The notes: generated by a model not told the origin, from the sequence alone. Numbered from the stretch's first letter, positions 49,922 to 59,222 are shown. The stretch is 64,000 nucleotides of DNA from Actinoplanes sp. NBRC 103695 (GCF_030269485.1 NZ_BSTL01000009.1:1-64000); one strand, 5' to 3'. Numbers and translations: made by a program.

Positions 49922-51130
49922 ATGACGGAACGGTCGGTCGCGCCGCGTACCAACACGGCCGTTCCCGCCGCGCTCAGCCCCGAACGCCTGCGCATCCTGC
50001 TCGTCGAGGACGACGAGGGTGACGCGTTCCTGGTGCGTGAGCTGCTAGACGAGGCCGGCGCCCCGTTCGAACTGGTCGTGGCGCGCAGCCTGCGCGAGGC
50101 GCGCGGCATGACCCGCGGCATCCACTGCGTGCTGCTCGACCTGGGCCTGCCGGACGCCGAGGGCATCGACGGGCTGCGCCGCTTCCTGACGTTCGCGGGC
50201 AGCGCCGCCGTGTGCGTGCTGACCGGCCGCTCCGACGAGCACCTGGGCGTCGCCGCGGTCGCCGAGGGCGCGCAGGACTACCTGGTCAAGGGTCAGGTCG
50301 ACGGGGTGCTGCTGACCCGGGCGCTGCGCTACGCGGTCGAGCGGAAACGGTCCGACGAGAACGCCCGGCGGCTGCGCGAGGTGGAGCTGCGGCAGTCCGA
50401 GTCGGCCCGGCTGGAACGCGGTCTGCTGCCTCAGCCGCTGATGGACACCACCAAGGTCGCGGTGCACACGTTCTACCGCTCCGGCCGGGCGATGGGCCTG
50501 CTCGGCGGCGACTTCTTCGACGTCATCCAGGTCGGCGAGGACAAGCTGCACCTGATCGTCGGCGACGTCTGCGGGCACAGCGTGGACGAGGCGGCGCTCG
50601 GGGTGGAGCTCCGGGTCGCGTGGCGGGCCCTGGTGCTCGCCGGCGTGGCCGACGACGAGGTGCTCAAGGCGCTGGAGCAGGTGCTGATGACCGAACGGCG
50701 GGCGCGCGAGGTGTTCGCGACGGTCGCGGCGGTGGTGCTCGACCTTTCGAACAACCGCGCGACGGTACGCCTGGCCGGCCATCCGCCCCCGGTGCAACTG
50801 GTGGGCGGCAAAGTGGCGCCGGTGACCGCCCGGACCGGGATCGTGCTGGGCGTACGCCCCAGGCCGACGCCGGCCTCCGAGGTCACGTTCGCGGGCGAGG
50901 ACTGGTCGCTGCTGCTCTACACGGACGGACTCATCGAGGGGCACAGCGGAGTGGGCAACGAACGTCTCGACATCGAGGGGCTCTGCGCCCTGCTCGACGA
51001 ACCGGCCGCGCGCGACGTGCCGCTGGCCGCCCTGCCCGCGTGGCTGGTCGGGCGCGCCGAGCAGGCCAACGGCGGCCCGCTCGCCGACGACGTGGCCATG
51101 CTGCTGATCTCCCGGGGCGGTGGCCGGTGA
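49922..51130 (+). CDS. Response regulator fused to PP2C (SpoIIE-type) phosphatase
   Basis: This protein has 402 residues from ATG 49922; the open frame extends upstream over the previous gene. The receiver has EDDEGD and Asp73 (LLDLGLPDAEG), and LVKG. A coiled-coil linker at about 160-185 leads to PP2C with GGDFFDVI (metal), VGDVCGHS (metal), YTDGLIEGH and DDVAMLLI (metal). RsbU/RsbX-like proteins of this layout control anti-sigma partners. It overlaps the histidine kinase by 4 bp. Confidence 0.9.
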   Translation: MTERSVAPRTNTAVPAALSPERLRILLVEDDEGDAFLVRELLDEAGAPFELVVARSLREARGMTRGIHCVLLDLGLPDAEGIDGLRRFLTFAGSAAVCVLTGRSDEHLGVAAVAEGAQDYLVKGQVDGVLLTRALRYAVERKRSDENARRLREVELRQSESARLERGLLPQPLMDTTKVAVHTFYRSGRAMGLLGGDFFDVIQVGEDKLHLIVGDVCGHSVDEAALGVELRVAWRALVLAGVADDEVLKALEQVLMTERRAREVFATVAAVVLDLSNNRATVRLAGHPPPVQLVGGKVAPVTARTGIVLGVRPRPTPASEVTFAGEDWSLLLYTDGLIEGHSGVGNERLDIEGLCALLDEPAARDVPLAALPAWLVGRAEQANGGPLADDVAMLLISRGGGR

Positions 51131-52722
51131 ACCTCTTCCGGCTCAGCACCTGGGCGTTGCGGCGCCGGGTCCTCGCCCTGTGCCTCACGGTCGGTGTGAT
51201 CCTCTCGGCACTCGGCATCTACGCGGCGGTGATCGCCAACCAGAGCAACACGTACGTGGACGATCTGCTCAACCGCACCGGCCCGATGCGGGTCGCCGGC
51301 GAGAACCTGGTCACCGCGTACGTCGACCAGGAGACCGCGGTCCGCGGCTACGCGATCAGCGGCAGACCGGAGAACCTCGACCCCTACAACGAGGGTGTGA
51401 AGAACGCCAACCAGCTGATCGCGACGATTCGCGGGCAGTTGCGCCCGCAGGAGGACGACGACGACGTCCGCGCCGCGCTCGCCGAGGTGGTCCAGCGGGC
51501 CGACGCGTGGCGGGCCGGGGTCGCCGACCCGGTCATCAGCGCCGTGCAGACGCGGGGCGTGGCGGCCTCACAGGTGCTGATCGACCAGGCCGGCACCCGG
51601 CTCTTCGACGACCTGCGGGCTTCCATCGGCACGCTGCAGGCCGACATCCTGATCCTGCGCAACGTCGTCGCCGACGCCGCCCGGCAGACCGGCAGCAGGC
51701 TGGTCGCGGTGGAGATCGCGGTGGCGGCCATCATCATCCTGGCCGGTGCGTCGTTGCTGCTGCTGCTCGACCGGCTGGTCACCCGGCCGGTCGTCGAGCT
51801 GGCCGAGCAGGTTCGCGAGGTGGCGGCGGGCGACTACGACAAACACATCTACAGCGCCGGTTCACCCGAGCTCAGGGTGCTCGCCGAGGACGTCGACGGG
51901 ATGCGCAAACAGATCGCGGCCGAGCTGGCCGAGGTCCGCGAGGCGCGCTCCCAGATCGAGTGGGTCAACGATCAGCTGAAGGTGCAGGCCGAGGAGTTGG
52001 TCCGGTCCAACCGTGACCTCGAGCAGTTCGCCTACGTGGCGTCGCACGACCTGCAGGAGCCGCTACGCAAGGTGGCCAGCTTCTGCCAGCTGCTGCAGCG
52101 CCGCTACGCCGGGCAGATGGACGAGCGCGCCGACCAGTACATCGGGTTCGCCGTCGACGGCGCCCAGCGGATGCAGCGCCTGATCAACGACCTGCTCGCG
52201 TTCTCCCGGATCGGCCGGCTCACCTCCGGCTTCACCGACGTCGACCTGGACAGGGTGCTGGCCGACGTGAAATCACAGCTGGAGACCGCGGCCGGTGACG
52301 ACGCGGAGATCGTCTGGACGGACCTGCCGGTGGTGGAGGGCGAGGAACCGCTGCTCACCACGCTGTTCGTCAACCTGATCGGCAACTCGCTGAAGTTCCG
52401 CCGGCCGGACGTGCCGCCGCGCATCGAGGTGTCGGCCGGGCGGGACGGCGACGAGTGGCGGATCACCGTGCGCGACAACGGGATCGGCATCGAGCGGGAG
52501 TTCGCCGACAAGGTCTTCGTGATCTTCCAGCGGTTGCATGCCCGGGACGCGTACGAGGGCACCGGTATCGGACTGGCGATCGTCAAGAAGATCGTCGAAT
52601 ACCATGGCGGCCGGATCTGGCTGGACCTGGACGTGGACGAGGGCACCTCGATCAACTTCACGCTTCCCGTGCCCGCCGTGCTCGTTGCAGCAGAGGAACC
52701 ACGGAAAGAGGTCACCGCATGA
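51127..52722 (+). CDS. CHASE3-domain sensor histidine kinase
   Basis: This protein has 531 residues from GTG 51127. TM1 is at about 14-36; the CHASE3 domain at about 38-190 (GPMRVAGENLVTAYVDQETAVRGYAISGRPENLDPYNEG); TM2 at about 196-218; then HAMP. A coiled coil precedes the H box QFAYVASHDLQEPLRKVASFCQLL (His307). The catalytic domain is NLIGNSLKF, DNGIGIEREF, GTGIGLAIVKKIVEYHGG. The SHDLQEPLRKV motif is of phytochrome-type kinases that pair with Rcp1-like regulators, such as the one 90 bp downstream. The start overlaps the PP2C gene. Confidence 0.92.
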   Translation: MNLFRLSTWALRRRVLALCLTVGVILSALGIYAAVIANQSNTYVDDLLNRTGPMRVAGENLVTAYVDQETAVRGYAISGRPENLDPYNEGVKNANQLIATIRGQLRPQEDDDDVRAALAEVVQRADAWRAGVADPVISAVQTRGVAASQVLIDQAGTRLFDDLRASIGTLQADILILRNVVADAARQTGSRLVAVEIAVAAIIILAGASLLLLLDRLVTRPVVELAEQVREVAAGDYDKHIYSAGSPELRVLAEDVDGMRKQIAAELAEVREARSQIEWVNDQLKVQAEELVRSNRDLEQFAYVASHDLQEPLRKVASFCQLLQRRYAGQMDERADQYIGFAVDGAQRMQRLINDLLAFSRIGRLTSGFTDVDLDRVLADVKSQLETAAGDDAEIVWTDLPVVEGEEPLLTTLFVNLIGNSLKFRRPDVPPRIEVSAGRDGDEWRITVRDNGIGIEREFADKVFVIFQRLHARDAYEGTGIGLAIVKKIVEYHGGRIWLDLDVDEGTSINFTLPVPAVLVAAEEPRKEVTA

Positions 52723-52811
52723 CCGACTGCACCGAGCGGCACCAGCCGGCGCGTGCCAACGGCGTCGCGGGCGAGGGCCAGAAGGGCATGCGAAAGGTGG
52801 GCTCGGAATGA
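52719..52811 (+). CDS. 30-codon ORF coupled between kinase and receiver
   Basis: ATG 52719 overlaps the kinase stop by ATGA and its own TGA (52809-52811) overlaps the receiver ATG at 52808. It encodes a polar 30-residue peptide (MTDCTERHQPARANGVAGEG... ending KVGSE) with no family resemblance. Its position in a coupled series suggests it is translated, perhaps only to pass ribosomes to the receiver gene. A GGTGGGCTCG stretch inside would serve the next start. Confidence 0.5.
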   Translation: MTDCTERHQPARANGVAGEGQKGMRKVGSE

Positions 52812-53266
52812 CCGGTGCGATGAATCGGAAGGACGGCACCCCTATCGAGGTGCTGCTCGTCGAGGACGATCCGGGCGACGTGCTCATGACGCAGGAGGCG
52901 TTCGAGGAACACAAGGTTCAGAACAGGCTGACCGTCGTGTCCGACGGCGCCGAGGCGCTGGCCTACCTGCGCCGCGAGGGTCAGTACGCCGACGCGGTGC
53001 GGCCCGACCTGATCCTGCTCGACCTCAACCTGCCGAGACGCGACGGGCGCGAGGTCCTCGCCGAGATCAAGAAGGACGAGGACCTGGGCCGGATCCCGGT
53101 CGTCGTGCTGACCACCTCGGCCGCCGACGAGGACATCCTGCGCAGCTACCAGCTGCACGCGAACGCCTACGTCACCAAGCCGGTGGACTTCGAGCGGTTC
53201 ATCTCGGTGATCCGGCAGATCGACGAGTTCTTCGTCAGCGTCGTGAAGCTGCCCCCGCGTGCTTGA
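52808..53266 (+). CDS. Single-domain response regulator (Rcp1-like)
   Basis: This 152-residue protein is only a receiver: EDDPGD (19-24), phospho-acceptor Asp72 (ILLDLNLPRRDG), TTS (about 103-105) and Lys in TKPVDF. The first 12 residues are an extension with a second ATG. It has no output domain, so acts by protein contact, likely with the kinase or the PP2C protein of the operon. Confidence 0.9.
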   Translation: MTGAMNRKDGTPIEVLLVEDDPGDVLMTQEAFEEHKVQNRLTVVSDGAEALAYLRREGQYADAVRPDLILLDLNLPRRDGREVLAEIKKDEDLGRIPVVVLTTSAADEDILRSYQLHANAYVTKPVDFERFISVIRQIDEFFVSVVKLPPRA

Positions 53267-54065
53267 TCAGGTGAGCGACCTCATCAAGGAGGTCGCGGCG
53301 ACGGTGGTGCTGCCTCGTTTCCAGCACTTGAGCTCCGAGGATGTGCAGGTCAAGACCCCCGGCGACGTGGTCACGATCGCCGACCAGGAGGCCGAGCGGG
53401 CGCTGACCGCCGGGCTCACCGCCCTGCTGCCCGGGTCCGTCGTGGTCGGCGAGGAAGCGGTGGCGGACGACCCCGGCGTGCTGCGCCGGGTGCACAACTC
53501 CGGCGCCGTCTGGATCGTCGACCCGATCGACGGCACGAACAACTTCGCCGCCGGCAAGACGCCGTTCGCGGTGATGGTCGCGCTGCTCAACGACGGTGAA
53601 CCGGCCGCGTCCTGGATCCTCGACGTGGTCGCCGACCGGATGACGATGGCCGAGGCGGGCAGCGGCGCCACGATCGACGGCGTCCGGGTGAAGACCCGCA
53701 CCGACGATCCCGGTGTCGCGGCGATGACCGGCGTGGTGGCCCGCAAGTACCTGACCGCCGAGCTGCGCGCGCTGGCCGACGCGAACGCGCACCATTTCGG
53801 ACGGGTGACCGCCGGCCATCACTGCGCGGGTTACGAATATCCCGCGGTGGCGACCGATGAGCAGCAGTTCGCCCTGTTCTGGCGGGTTCTGCCGTGGGAC
53901 CACGTGCCCGGCGCGCTGATCCTGCGCGAGGCCGGCGGCACGGCCCTGCACCTGGACGGCAGCGCGTACCACCCGGCCGACTCGGACCTCGGCCTGCTGG
54001 TCGCCCCCAACGACGACATCTGGCACACGGCACGCGAGACGCTGTTCCCGGGCCACGTCTTCTGA
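53259..54065 (+). CDS. Inositol-monophosphatase-family protein
   Basis: This 268-residue protein has a GTG start overlapping the receiver by 8 bp. VVGEEAVAD (Glu metal ligand), IVDPIDGTNNFAAG (the Asp-Pro-Ile-Asp-Gly-Thr signature), and WDHVPGALILREAGGTALHLDG (Asp ligand). All three metal motifs are complete. Substrates in the family include inositol phosphate, fructose bisphosphate, histidinol phosphate and PAP. Overlap with SDR by TGATG. Confidence 0.88.
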   Translation: MLDQVSDLIKEVAATVVLPRFQHLSSEDVQVKTPGDVVTIADQEAERALTAGLTALLPGSVVVGEEAVADDPGVLRRVHNSGAVWIVDPIDGTNNFAAGKTPFAVMVALLNDGEPAASWILDVVADRMTMAEAGSGATIDGVRVKTRTDDPGVAAMTGVVARKYLTAELRALADANAHHFGRVTAGHHCAGYEYPAVATDEQQFALFWRVLPWDHVPGALILREAGGTALHLDGSAYHPADSDLGLLVAPNDDIWHTARETLFPGHVF

Positions 54066-54826
54066 TGTCGGAGTACCTGAACGAGATCTTCGGGCTCGGC
54101 GGCAGACTGGCCGTGGTCACCGGTGGGACGTCGGGCATCGGGCGCGTCATGGCGGTCGCGCTCGGTCGCGCCGGCGCCCGGGTCGCGGTGGTCGCGCGCG
54201 GCGCTTCCGGGCTGGCTTCGACAGTCGACGAGCTGCGCGGTTACGGCGTGGACGCCTTCTCGGTGTCGGCCGACCTGTCCTCCCGGGCGGCGGTCGGCCG
54301 GGTGATCGAGGAGGTCGGCGAGCCGGACATCCTGGTCAACTCCGCGGCGGTCAACCGGCGGCCACCGCTGGACGACCTGACCGAGGACGACTGGGACGTC
54401 ACGCTGGCCGCCAACCTGACCGCGCCGTTCCTGCTGGGCCAGGCCTTCGGGCGGCGGATGGCCGAGCGCGGCTGGGGGCGGATCATCAACGTCGCGTCGC
54501 AGCAGGCGTTCCGGGCCTACGGGAACAGCGGCGCCTACGGCGTGTCCAAGGCGGGCCTGGTCGCGTTGACCCGATCGCAGGCGGAGGCCTGGTCGCGGCG
54601 GGGCGTGTGCTGCAACGCGATCGCGCCCGGCGTGGTGCACACCCCGCTGACCGAGGAAGTGTTCGCCGATCCGTCCAAAGTCCGCGTGCACGCCGCGCGG
54701 GCGATGACTGGTCGTAACGGCGTACCGGAGGATTTTGCCGGTTGTGTCGTTTATCTGGCGAGTGACGCGAGCGCTTCGGTCACCGGGCAGACACTCTTCG
54801 TCGATGGTGGATATTCCGCAACCTGA
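54065..54826 (+). CDS. SDR-family oxidoreductase
   Basis: This 253-residue protein starts at ATG 54065. FGLGGRLAVVTGGTSGIGRVMAVAL has the TGxxxGIG cofactor loop; NSAAVNRRPP, the Ser in INVASQQAF, and YGVSKAG (Tyr and Lys of the catalytic set) follow. GYSAT is the end. It looks like a gluconate-5-dehydrogenase/3-oxoacyl-reductase type. It is last gene of the coupled series that begins with the PP2C gene. Confidence 0.88.
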   Translation: MSEYLNEIFGLGGRLAVVTGGTSGIGRVMAVALGRAGARVAVVARGASGLASTVDELRGYGVDAFSVSADLSSRAAVGRVIEEVGEPDILVNSAAVNRRPPLDDLTEDDWDVTLAANLTAPFLLGQAFGRRMAERGWGRIINVASQQAFRAYGNSGAYGVSKAGLVALTRSQAEAWSRRGVCCNAIAPGVVHTPLTEEVFADPSKVRVHAARAMTGRNGVPEDFAGCVVYLASDASASVTGQTLFVDGGYSAT

Positions 54827-54892
54827 TCGAGGTGCATGCATACCGCCCGCCCGGGTAGAGTCGCGTCGCTTCATGACCTTGGGAGGTAGAGC

Positions 54893-55906
54893 GTGGCGGC
54901 GAATCTCCTCCGGCGGCTGGCCGCTGTCGTGGCCCTGCTGGTTGTCGTGCTGGGCGCGGTGCTGACCGCCCCGAGCCCGGCGAGTGCGGCGCCCGATCCG
55001 GAGGGCGGCAGCAAGACGCTGCGCGCCGCGCTGGAGTCGGCCGCCAAGGGACACGTCGAGGCGACGCAGCGCCTGGCGGCCTCGCAGAAACGTCAGAAAC
55101 GGCTGCAGAACACGCTGCTGCAGGCGCAGGTGGAGAGCAAGCAGCTGGAGAAGCAGGTCGGTGCCGTGGCCGCCCGCTCCTACCGGCTCGGCCGCTTCAA
55201 CACGATGACGCTGCTGCTCAACGCCAGCTCACCGGACTCCTTCCTGGAACGGGTGCAGCGACTCGACGTGATGGCCCAGCTCGACGGGCGGGCGATGACC
55301 CGCTACCGCGAGGCGATCGCCACCTACACCAAGGCGAAAGCCGCCGTCGACCTGGAGATCAAGGAACAGCGCAAGCAGGTCCTGATCCTCGCCAAGAAGA
55401 AGAAGGAGGCCGAGATCGCGCTGGCCAGCGTCGGCGGTGGCAGTGTCGCCGGCGGATTCGTCAGCGCCAACTCGCCGCTCGCCAAGCCCGCCCCGCGCAA
55501 CTCGGACGGCTCCTGGCCCAGGGAACGCTGCACCGTCGACGACCCGACCACCGGCGGCTGCATCACGCCGCGGCTGCTGAACGCGTACCAGCAGGCCAAG
55601 TCGGCCGGATTCAAGCGCTACACGTCCTGCTTCAGCGAGCGGGCGTCCGGTGAGCATCCCAAGGGCCGGGCCTGTGACTTCTCCGCCAACGCGAGCGGCT
55701 TCCAGAACGTCAACGCCAGTGGCGGCGACAAGGCGTACGGCAACAGCCTGGCCGGCTACTTCGTGAAGAACGCCGACCGGCTGGGCGTCATGTACGTGAT
55801 CTGGTTCCGCGAGATCTGGATGCCGAGCACCGGCTGGCGTGCGTACAGCGGTTCCGGCGGGCCCAGCGCCACGCACACCAACCACGTGCACCTGTCCATG
55901 CTCTGA
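54893..55906 (+). CDS. Secreted coiled-coil protein with ARB_07466-like C-terminal domain
   Basis: This 337-residue protein has a GTG start 4 bp after GGGAGGTAGA, and signal peptide with ASA-AP cleavage site near residue 32. Residues 40-175 are a long coiled coil (QRLAASQKRQKRLQNTLLQAQ..., KAKAAVDLEIKEQRKQVLILAKKKKEAEIALA), as in RpfA/RipA-like and NlpC/P60 partner proteins. From about residue 210 (CTVDDPTTGGCITPRLLNAYQQAKSAGFKRYTSCFSER...GRACDFS) to THTNHVHLSML is a domain common in actinobacterial secreted proteins and related to peptidase-like folds; His-rich ends suggest metal binding. Cell-wall function is inferred. Confidence 0.78.
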   Translation: MAANLLRRLAAVVALLVVVLGAVLTAPSPASAAPDPEGGSKTLRAALESAAKGHVEATQRLAASQKRQKRLQNTLLQAQVESKQLEKQVGAVAARSYRLGRFNTMTLLLNASSPDSFLERVQRLDVMAQLDGRAMTRYREAIATYTKAKAAVDLEIKEQRKQVLILAKKKKEAEIALASVGGGSVAGGFVSANSPLAKPAPRNSDGSWPRERCTVDDPTTGGCITPRLLNAYQQAKSAGFKRYTSCFSERASGEHPKGRACDFSANASGFQNVNASGGDKAYGNSLAGYFVKNADRLGVMYVIWFREIWMPSTGWRAYSGSGGPSATHTNHVHLSML

Positions 55907-55933
55907 CCAGGTTCGGTCGGTACCCTTCGCCCG

Positions 55934-57451
55934 ATGGAAACGCCGCCGGAGCACCCGCGTCCCCTGCCCAACGCATTGGCCACGGCCCTGGTGTTCTTCG
56001 CCAGTGGCGCGGTGCTGGTGCTGGAGATCGTGGCGCTGCGGCTGGTCGGGCCGTACGTCGGCGTCACCCTGCAGGTGAGCAGTTCGGTCATCGGCATCTC
56101 GCTGGCGGCGATCGCGTACGGGACCTGGCTGGGCGGCCGGCTCGCCGACCGGTACGACCCGCGGGTGCTGCTCGCCCCGGCACTGATCCTCGGCGCGATC
56201 GGCACGGCGATCACCCTGCCGCTGGTCCGGTGGGGTGGCGAGGTGCTGCGCGGCGGCGCTGCTCCGGCCGTACTCCTGCTTGCCGCCCTTGCGGTTTTTC
56301 TGCCCGCCTTTCTGCTGTCCTCGATCAGTCCGCTGGTGGTCAAGCTTCAGCTCGGCGACCTGCGCCGGACCGGTGAGGTGGTCGGGCGGCTGTCCAGTTT
56401 CGGGACGCTCGGGGCGATCACCGCGACGCTCGGGACCGGCTTCATCTTCGTCGCCGCGATGCCGAGCAGCTGGATCATCCTGACCCTGGCGGTGCTGCTC
56501 GCGGTGGCCGGATTCGGGCTCGGCTGGTGGCTGCGCCGCCGCGATCCGGCGGTGGTCACGCCGGGCAAGCCGCGCACGCGCGCAGCCCTGGCCGCGATCG
56601 GGCTGGCCGGTGCGGGGTTGGGCGGGCTCGCGCCGACGCCGTGTGACGTGGAGACCGCCTACCACTGCGCCCGCGTCGACTCCGATCCGGCCGTCGCCGG
56701 TGGACGGACCCTCATTCTCAACAGCGCCCGGCACTCGTACGTCGACCTGAACGACCCCGAGCACCTCGACTTCGCGTACGTGCAGTGGCTCGGCGCCGTC
56801 ACCGACACGATCCGGCTGCCGGCGGCCCCACTGTCGGCGCTGCACCTGGGCGGCGGCGGGTTCACCATGCCGGCGTACGTGGCGGCCACCCGGCCGGGCA
56901 GCGACCAGCTCGTCCTGGAACTCGACGGCGGCCTGGTCGACCTGGACGAGCGTGAGCTGGGCCTGCGCACCGGCCCCCAGTTGCGCACCCGGGTCGGCGA
57001 CGCCCGGGTGGGCCTGGCCGAGCAGCGCACCGGCGCGTACGACCTGGTGATCGGCGACGCCTTCGGGCACCTAGTCGTCCCGTGGCACCTTGCCACCAAG
57101 GAGATGGCCGCCGACATCTCCCGGGTCCTGAAGCCGGACGGGGTCTACGCCCAGAACGTCATCGACTACCCGCCGGGCCGCTTCATCCGCGCCGAGCTCA
57201 AGACGGTCGCCGCGGTCTTCCCGCACGTCGCGCTGATCGCCCCGCCGGCCGCTCTGGCCGGTGAGACGGGCTCCAACTTCGTGATCGTCGCCTCGCGGTC
57301 GCCGTTGCCGATGACCTTCCTGCGGGAGGCCCTCGATCTGGCCGACGAGCCGGTGACCCTGCTGGACGGCGCGGAGCTGAGTTCGTACATCGGCGACAGC
57401 CGCGTGCTCACCGACGATTACGCCCCCGTGGACCAATTGCTCCAAGGGTGA
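55934..57451 (+). CDS. Fused transmembrane / spermidine-synthase-like protein
   Basis: This 505-residue protein has about seven membrane segments at residues 15-205 (LVFFASGAVLVLEIVALRLVGPYVGVTLQVSSSVIGISLAAIAYG, etc.). A C-terminal SAM-fold domain follows (LHLGGGGFTMPAYVAAT, VLELDGGLVDLDERELG, YDLVIGDAFG, YAQNVIDYPPG). The spermidine synthase Gly-rich loop is present but the polyamine-binding Asp signature reads IGDAFG, so the substrate is uncertain. Actinobacterial fused proteins of this type are common. Confidence 0.85.
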   Translation: METPPEHPRPLPNALATALVFFASGAVLVLEIVALRLVGPYVGVTLQVSSSVIGISLAAIAYGTWLGGRLADRYDPRVLLAPALILGAIGTAITLPLVRWGGEVLRGGAAPAVLLLAALAVFLPAFLLSSISPLVVKLQLGDLRRTGEVVGRLSSFGTLGAITATLGTGFIFVAAMPSSWIILTLAVLLAVAGFGLGWWLRRRDPAVVTPGKPRTRAALAAIGLAGAGLGGLAPTPCDVETAYHCARVDSDPAVAGGRTLILNSARHSYVDLNDPEHLDFAYVQWLGAVTDTIRLPAAPLSALHLGGGGFTMPAYVAATRPGSDQLVLELDGGLVDLDERELGLRTGPQLRTRVGDARVGLAEQRTGAYDLVIGDAFGHLVVPWHLATKEMAADISRVLKPDGVYAQNVIDYPPGRFIRAELKTVAAVFPHVALIAPPAALAGETGSNFVIVASRSPLPMTFLREALDLADEPVTLLDGAELSSYIGDSRVLTDDYAPVDQLLQG

Positions 57452-57521
57452 CGCCTCGGACATAGAGGGCGGTTTCTCCATGCGGCATCCAGCCGTGCAT
57501 GGTTAGCATCACAATCGGCAT

Positions 57522-59222
57522 ATGGGGCGGATCGGACGGCGCATCGCGGACCGGTACCGTCTTGTCGAGAAGCTCGGCACCGGCGGGATGTCCGAGGTCT
57601 GGCGCGGCTACGACGAGATCCTCGGGCGCGACGTCGCCATCAAGGTGCTCGCCCCGCGGCTGGCCGGCGACGACGCCTTCCGCGGCCGGATGCGCCAGGA
57701 GGCCCTCGCCGCCGCGAGCCTCTGCCACCCGCACATCACCAGCATCTTCGACTTCGGCGAGTCCCCGGTCGGCTTCTCGCGGGCCGGCGGTGATCTCGCC
57801 GTTCCGTTCGTCGTCATGGAGCTCAACGACGGCGAGCCGGTGTCCGCCCGGGTCCGCCGGAACGGCCCGATGGCCTGGCGCGAGGCCGTCACCCTGGCCG
57901 CCGAGGTCGCCTCCGCACTGGCCACCGCGCACGCCAGCGGCGTCGTGCACCGGGACATCACGCCCGCCAACGTGATGGTCACCCGGGCCGGCGCCAAGGT
58001 CGTCGACTTCGGCATCTCCGCGCTGGTCGGCCAGCGCGACGCCGCCCCCGACGGCAGCCTGCTCGGCACTCCCGCCTACCTGGCCCCGGAACGCCTCGGC
58101 GGCGTCGACGTCTCCCCGGCCACCGACGTCTACGCGCTCGGCGTACTGCTCTACCGCATCCTGACCGGTCGGCTGCCCTGGCCGGCCGAGAACACCACCG
58201 AGGCCCTGCGCGCGCATCTCTACGCCGAACCTGAACCGATGCCCTCCCTGCCCGGCCTGCCACCTGTCGTGTCCGACCTCTACCTGCGCTGCCTCGAGAA
58301 GGCGCCCGAGGACCGCCCGCAGGCCGCCGAGCTGGCGATCCGGCTGGGCGCGGCCGTCGGCCTGCAGCCGAACGTCCCGATGTTGCCCGTTCCCGCGGCT
58401 GCCTCCTCCCCGGCGCCGGTCAAGGTTTCCGTACGCCCGACCAAGTCGCTGCGGCTGCGGGCCGGGCTGCGGCTGCTCACCGCCCTGCACGTCGGCGTGG
58501 CCAAGCCGCTCGGCGGCGGACTGTTCCGCGGCGGCCAGGTCTTCCACGACCTGGTCACCGGCAAGCTCCGGCTGCAGGCGGGCGCGGCCACGGTCGCGCT
58601 GCTGGCGGTGGTCGGGCTGAGCTGGACGGCGGCCCGGGAGCCGGCCGAAGCAGGACCGGCGCAAGCGTCGGCGGCAGGGGCGGGCACCCCGGCCGGGGTC
58701 GTGCACGCCGCCGAGTGCGCGGTGCGCTACCGGGTCGAGAAGGACACCGGCGCCGACTTCGAGGCGCGGCTCACCGTGGTCAACACCGGCGGCAACGCCG
58801 TCGGGGACTGGCGTATGGCCTTCACGTACCCGGGAACCCAGCGCCTCAAGGACCCGGCGCAGGCCGTCGCCCAGGACGGCCGGCGGGTGGTGCTGCGCGG
58901 CCGCAAGGATCTGGGTCCGGGGCGGTCGGTGAGTGTTCTGCTGCGCGGGGCCTACAAGGGCAGCAACCCGCTGCCGCTCGCGTTCACGCTCGACGGGCGT
59001 ACCTGTGAGGCCGAGGTGGTCGGCGCTCGCACCATCGAGGCCGTTGTTTCGCCGCCTCGGCGTTCTTCCTCCTCGGCGCCCCCCGCCGAGCGCAGGCCCA
59101 AGAAACCGCGCAAGAAGCCGGCACCGAAACCCGCCGCCGAACCCAAGGTCGAAAAGGCCGACGAACCGGTGCGCCCCGCGCCTCCGCCGGTCCGCGTCGG
59201 TGGCTTCTCGGTCGCCATCTAG
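57522..59222 (+). CDS. Ser/Thr protein kinase with altered HRD motif, TM and CBM2-like domain
   Basis: This 566-residue protein has a kinase domain at 10-275: Gly loop GTGGMS, Lys41 (VAIKVL), HRDITPAN (143-150), DFG 162-164, APE 188-190. The lysine that normally follows HRDI/HRDL is Thr147. A basic linker, a membrane helix at about 352-370 and an extracellular CBM2-like module at about 398-495 (CAVRYRVEKDTGADFEARLTVVNTG, VGDWRMAFTY, C near 494) follow, then a Pro/Lys-rich tail. The CBM2 may sense polysaccharide or wall polymer. The altered HRD-K is common in some actinobacterial kinases and in pseudokinases; activity needs testing. Confidence 0.87.
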   Translation: MGRIGRRIADRYRLVEKLGTGGMSEVWRGYDEILGRDVAIKVLAPRLAGDDAFRGRMRQEALAAASLCHPHITSIFDFGESPVGFSRAGGDLAVPFVVMELNDGEPVSARVRRNGPMAWREAVTLAAEVASALATAHASGVVHRDITPANVMVTRAGAKVVDFGISALVGQRDAAPDGSLLGTPAYLAPERLGGVDVSPATDVYALGVLLYRILTGRLPWPAENTTEALRAHLYAEPEPMPSLPGLPPVVSDLYLRCLEKAPEDRPQAAELAIRLGAAVGLQPNVPMLPVPAAASSPAPVKVSVRPTKSLRLRAGLRLLTALHVGVAKPLGGGLFRGGQVFHDLVTGKLRLQAGAATVALLAVVGLSWTAAREPAEAGPAQASAAGAGTPAGVVHAAECAVRYRVEKDTGADFEARLTVVNTGGNAVGDWRMAFTYPGTQRLKDPAQAVAQDGRRVVLRGRKDLGPGRSVSVLLRGAYKGSNPLPLAFTLDGRTCEAEVVGARTIEAVVSPPRRSSSSAPPAERRPKKPRKKPAPKPAAEPKVEKADEPVRPAPPPVRVGGFSVAI

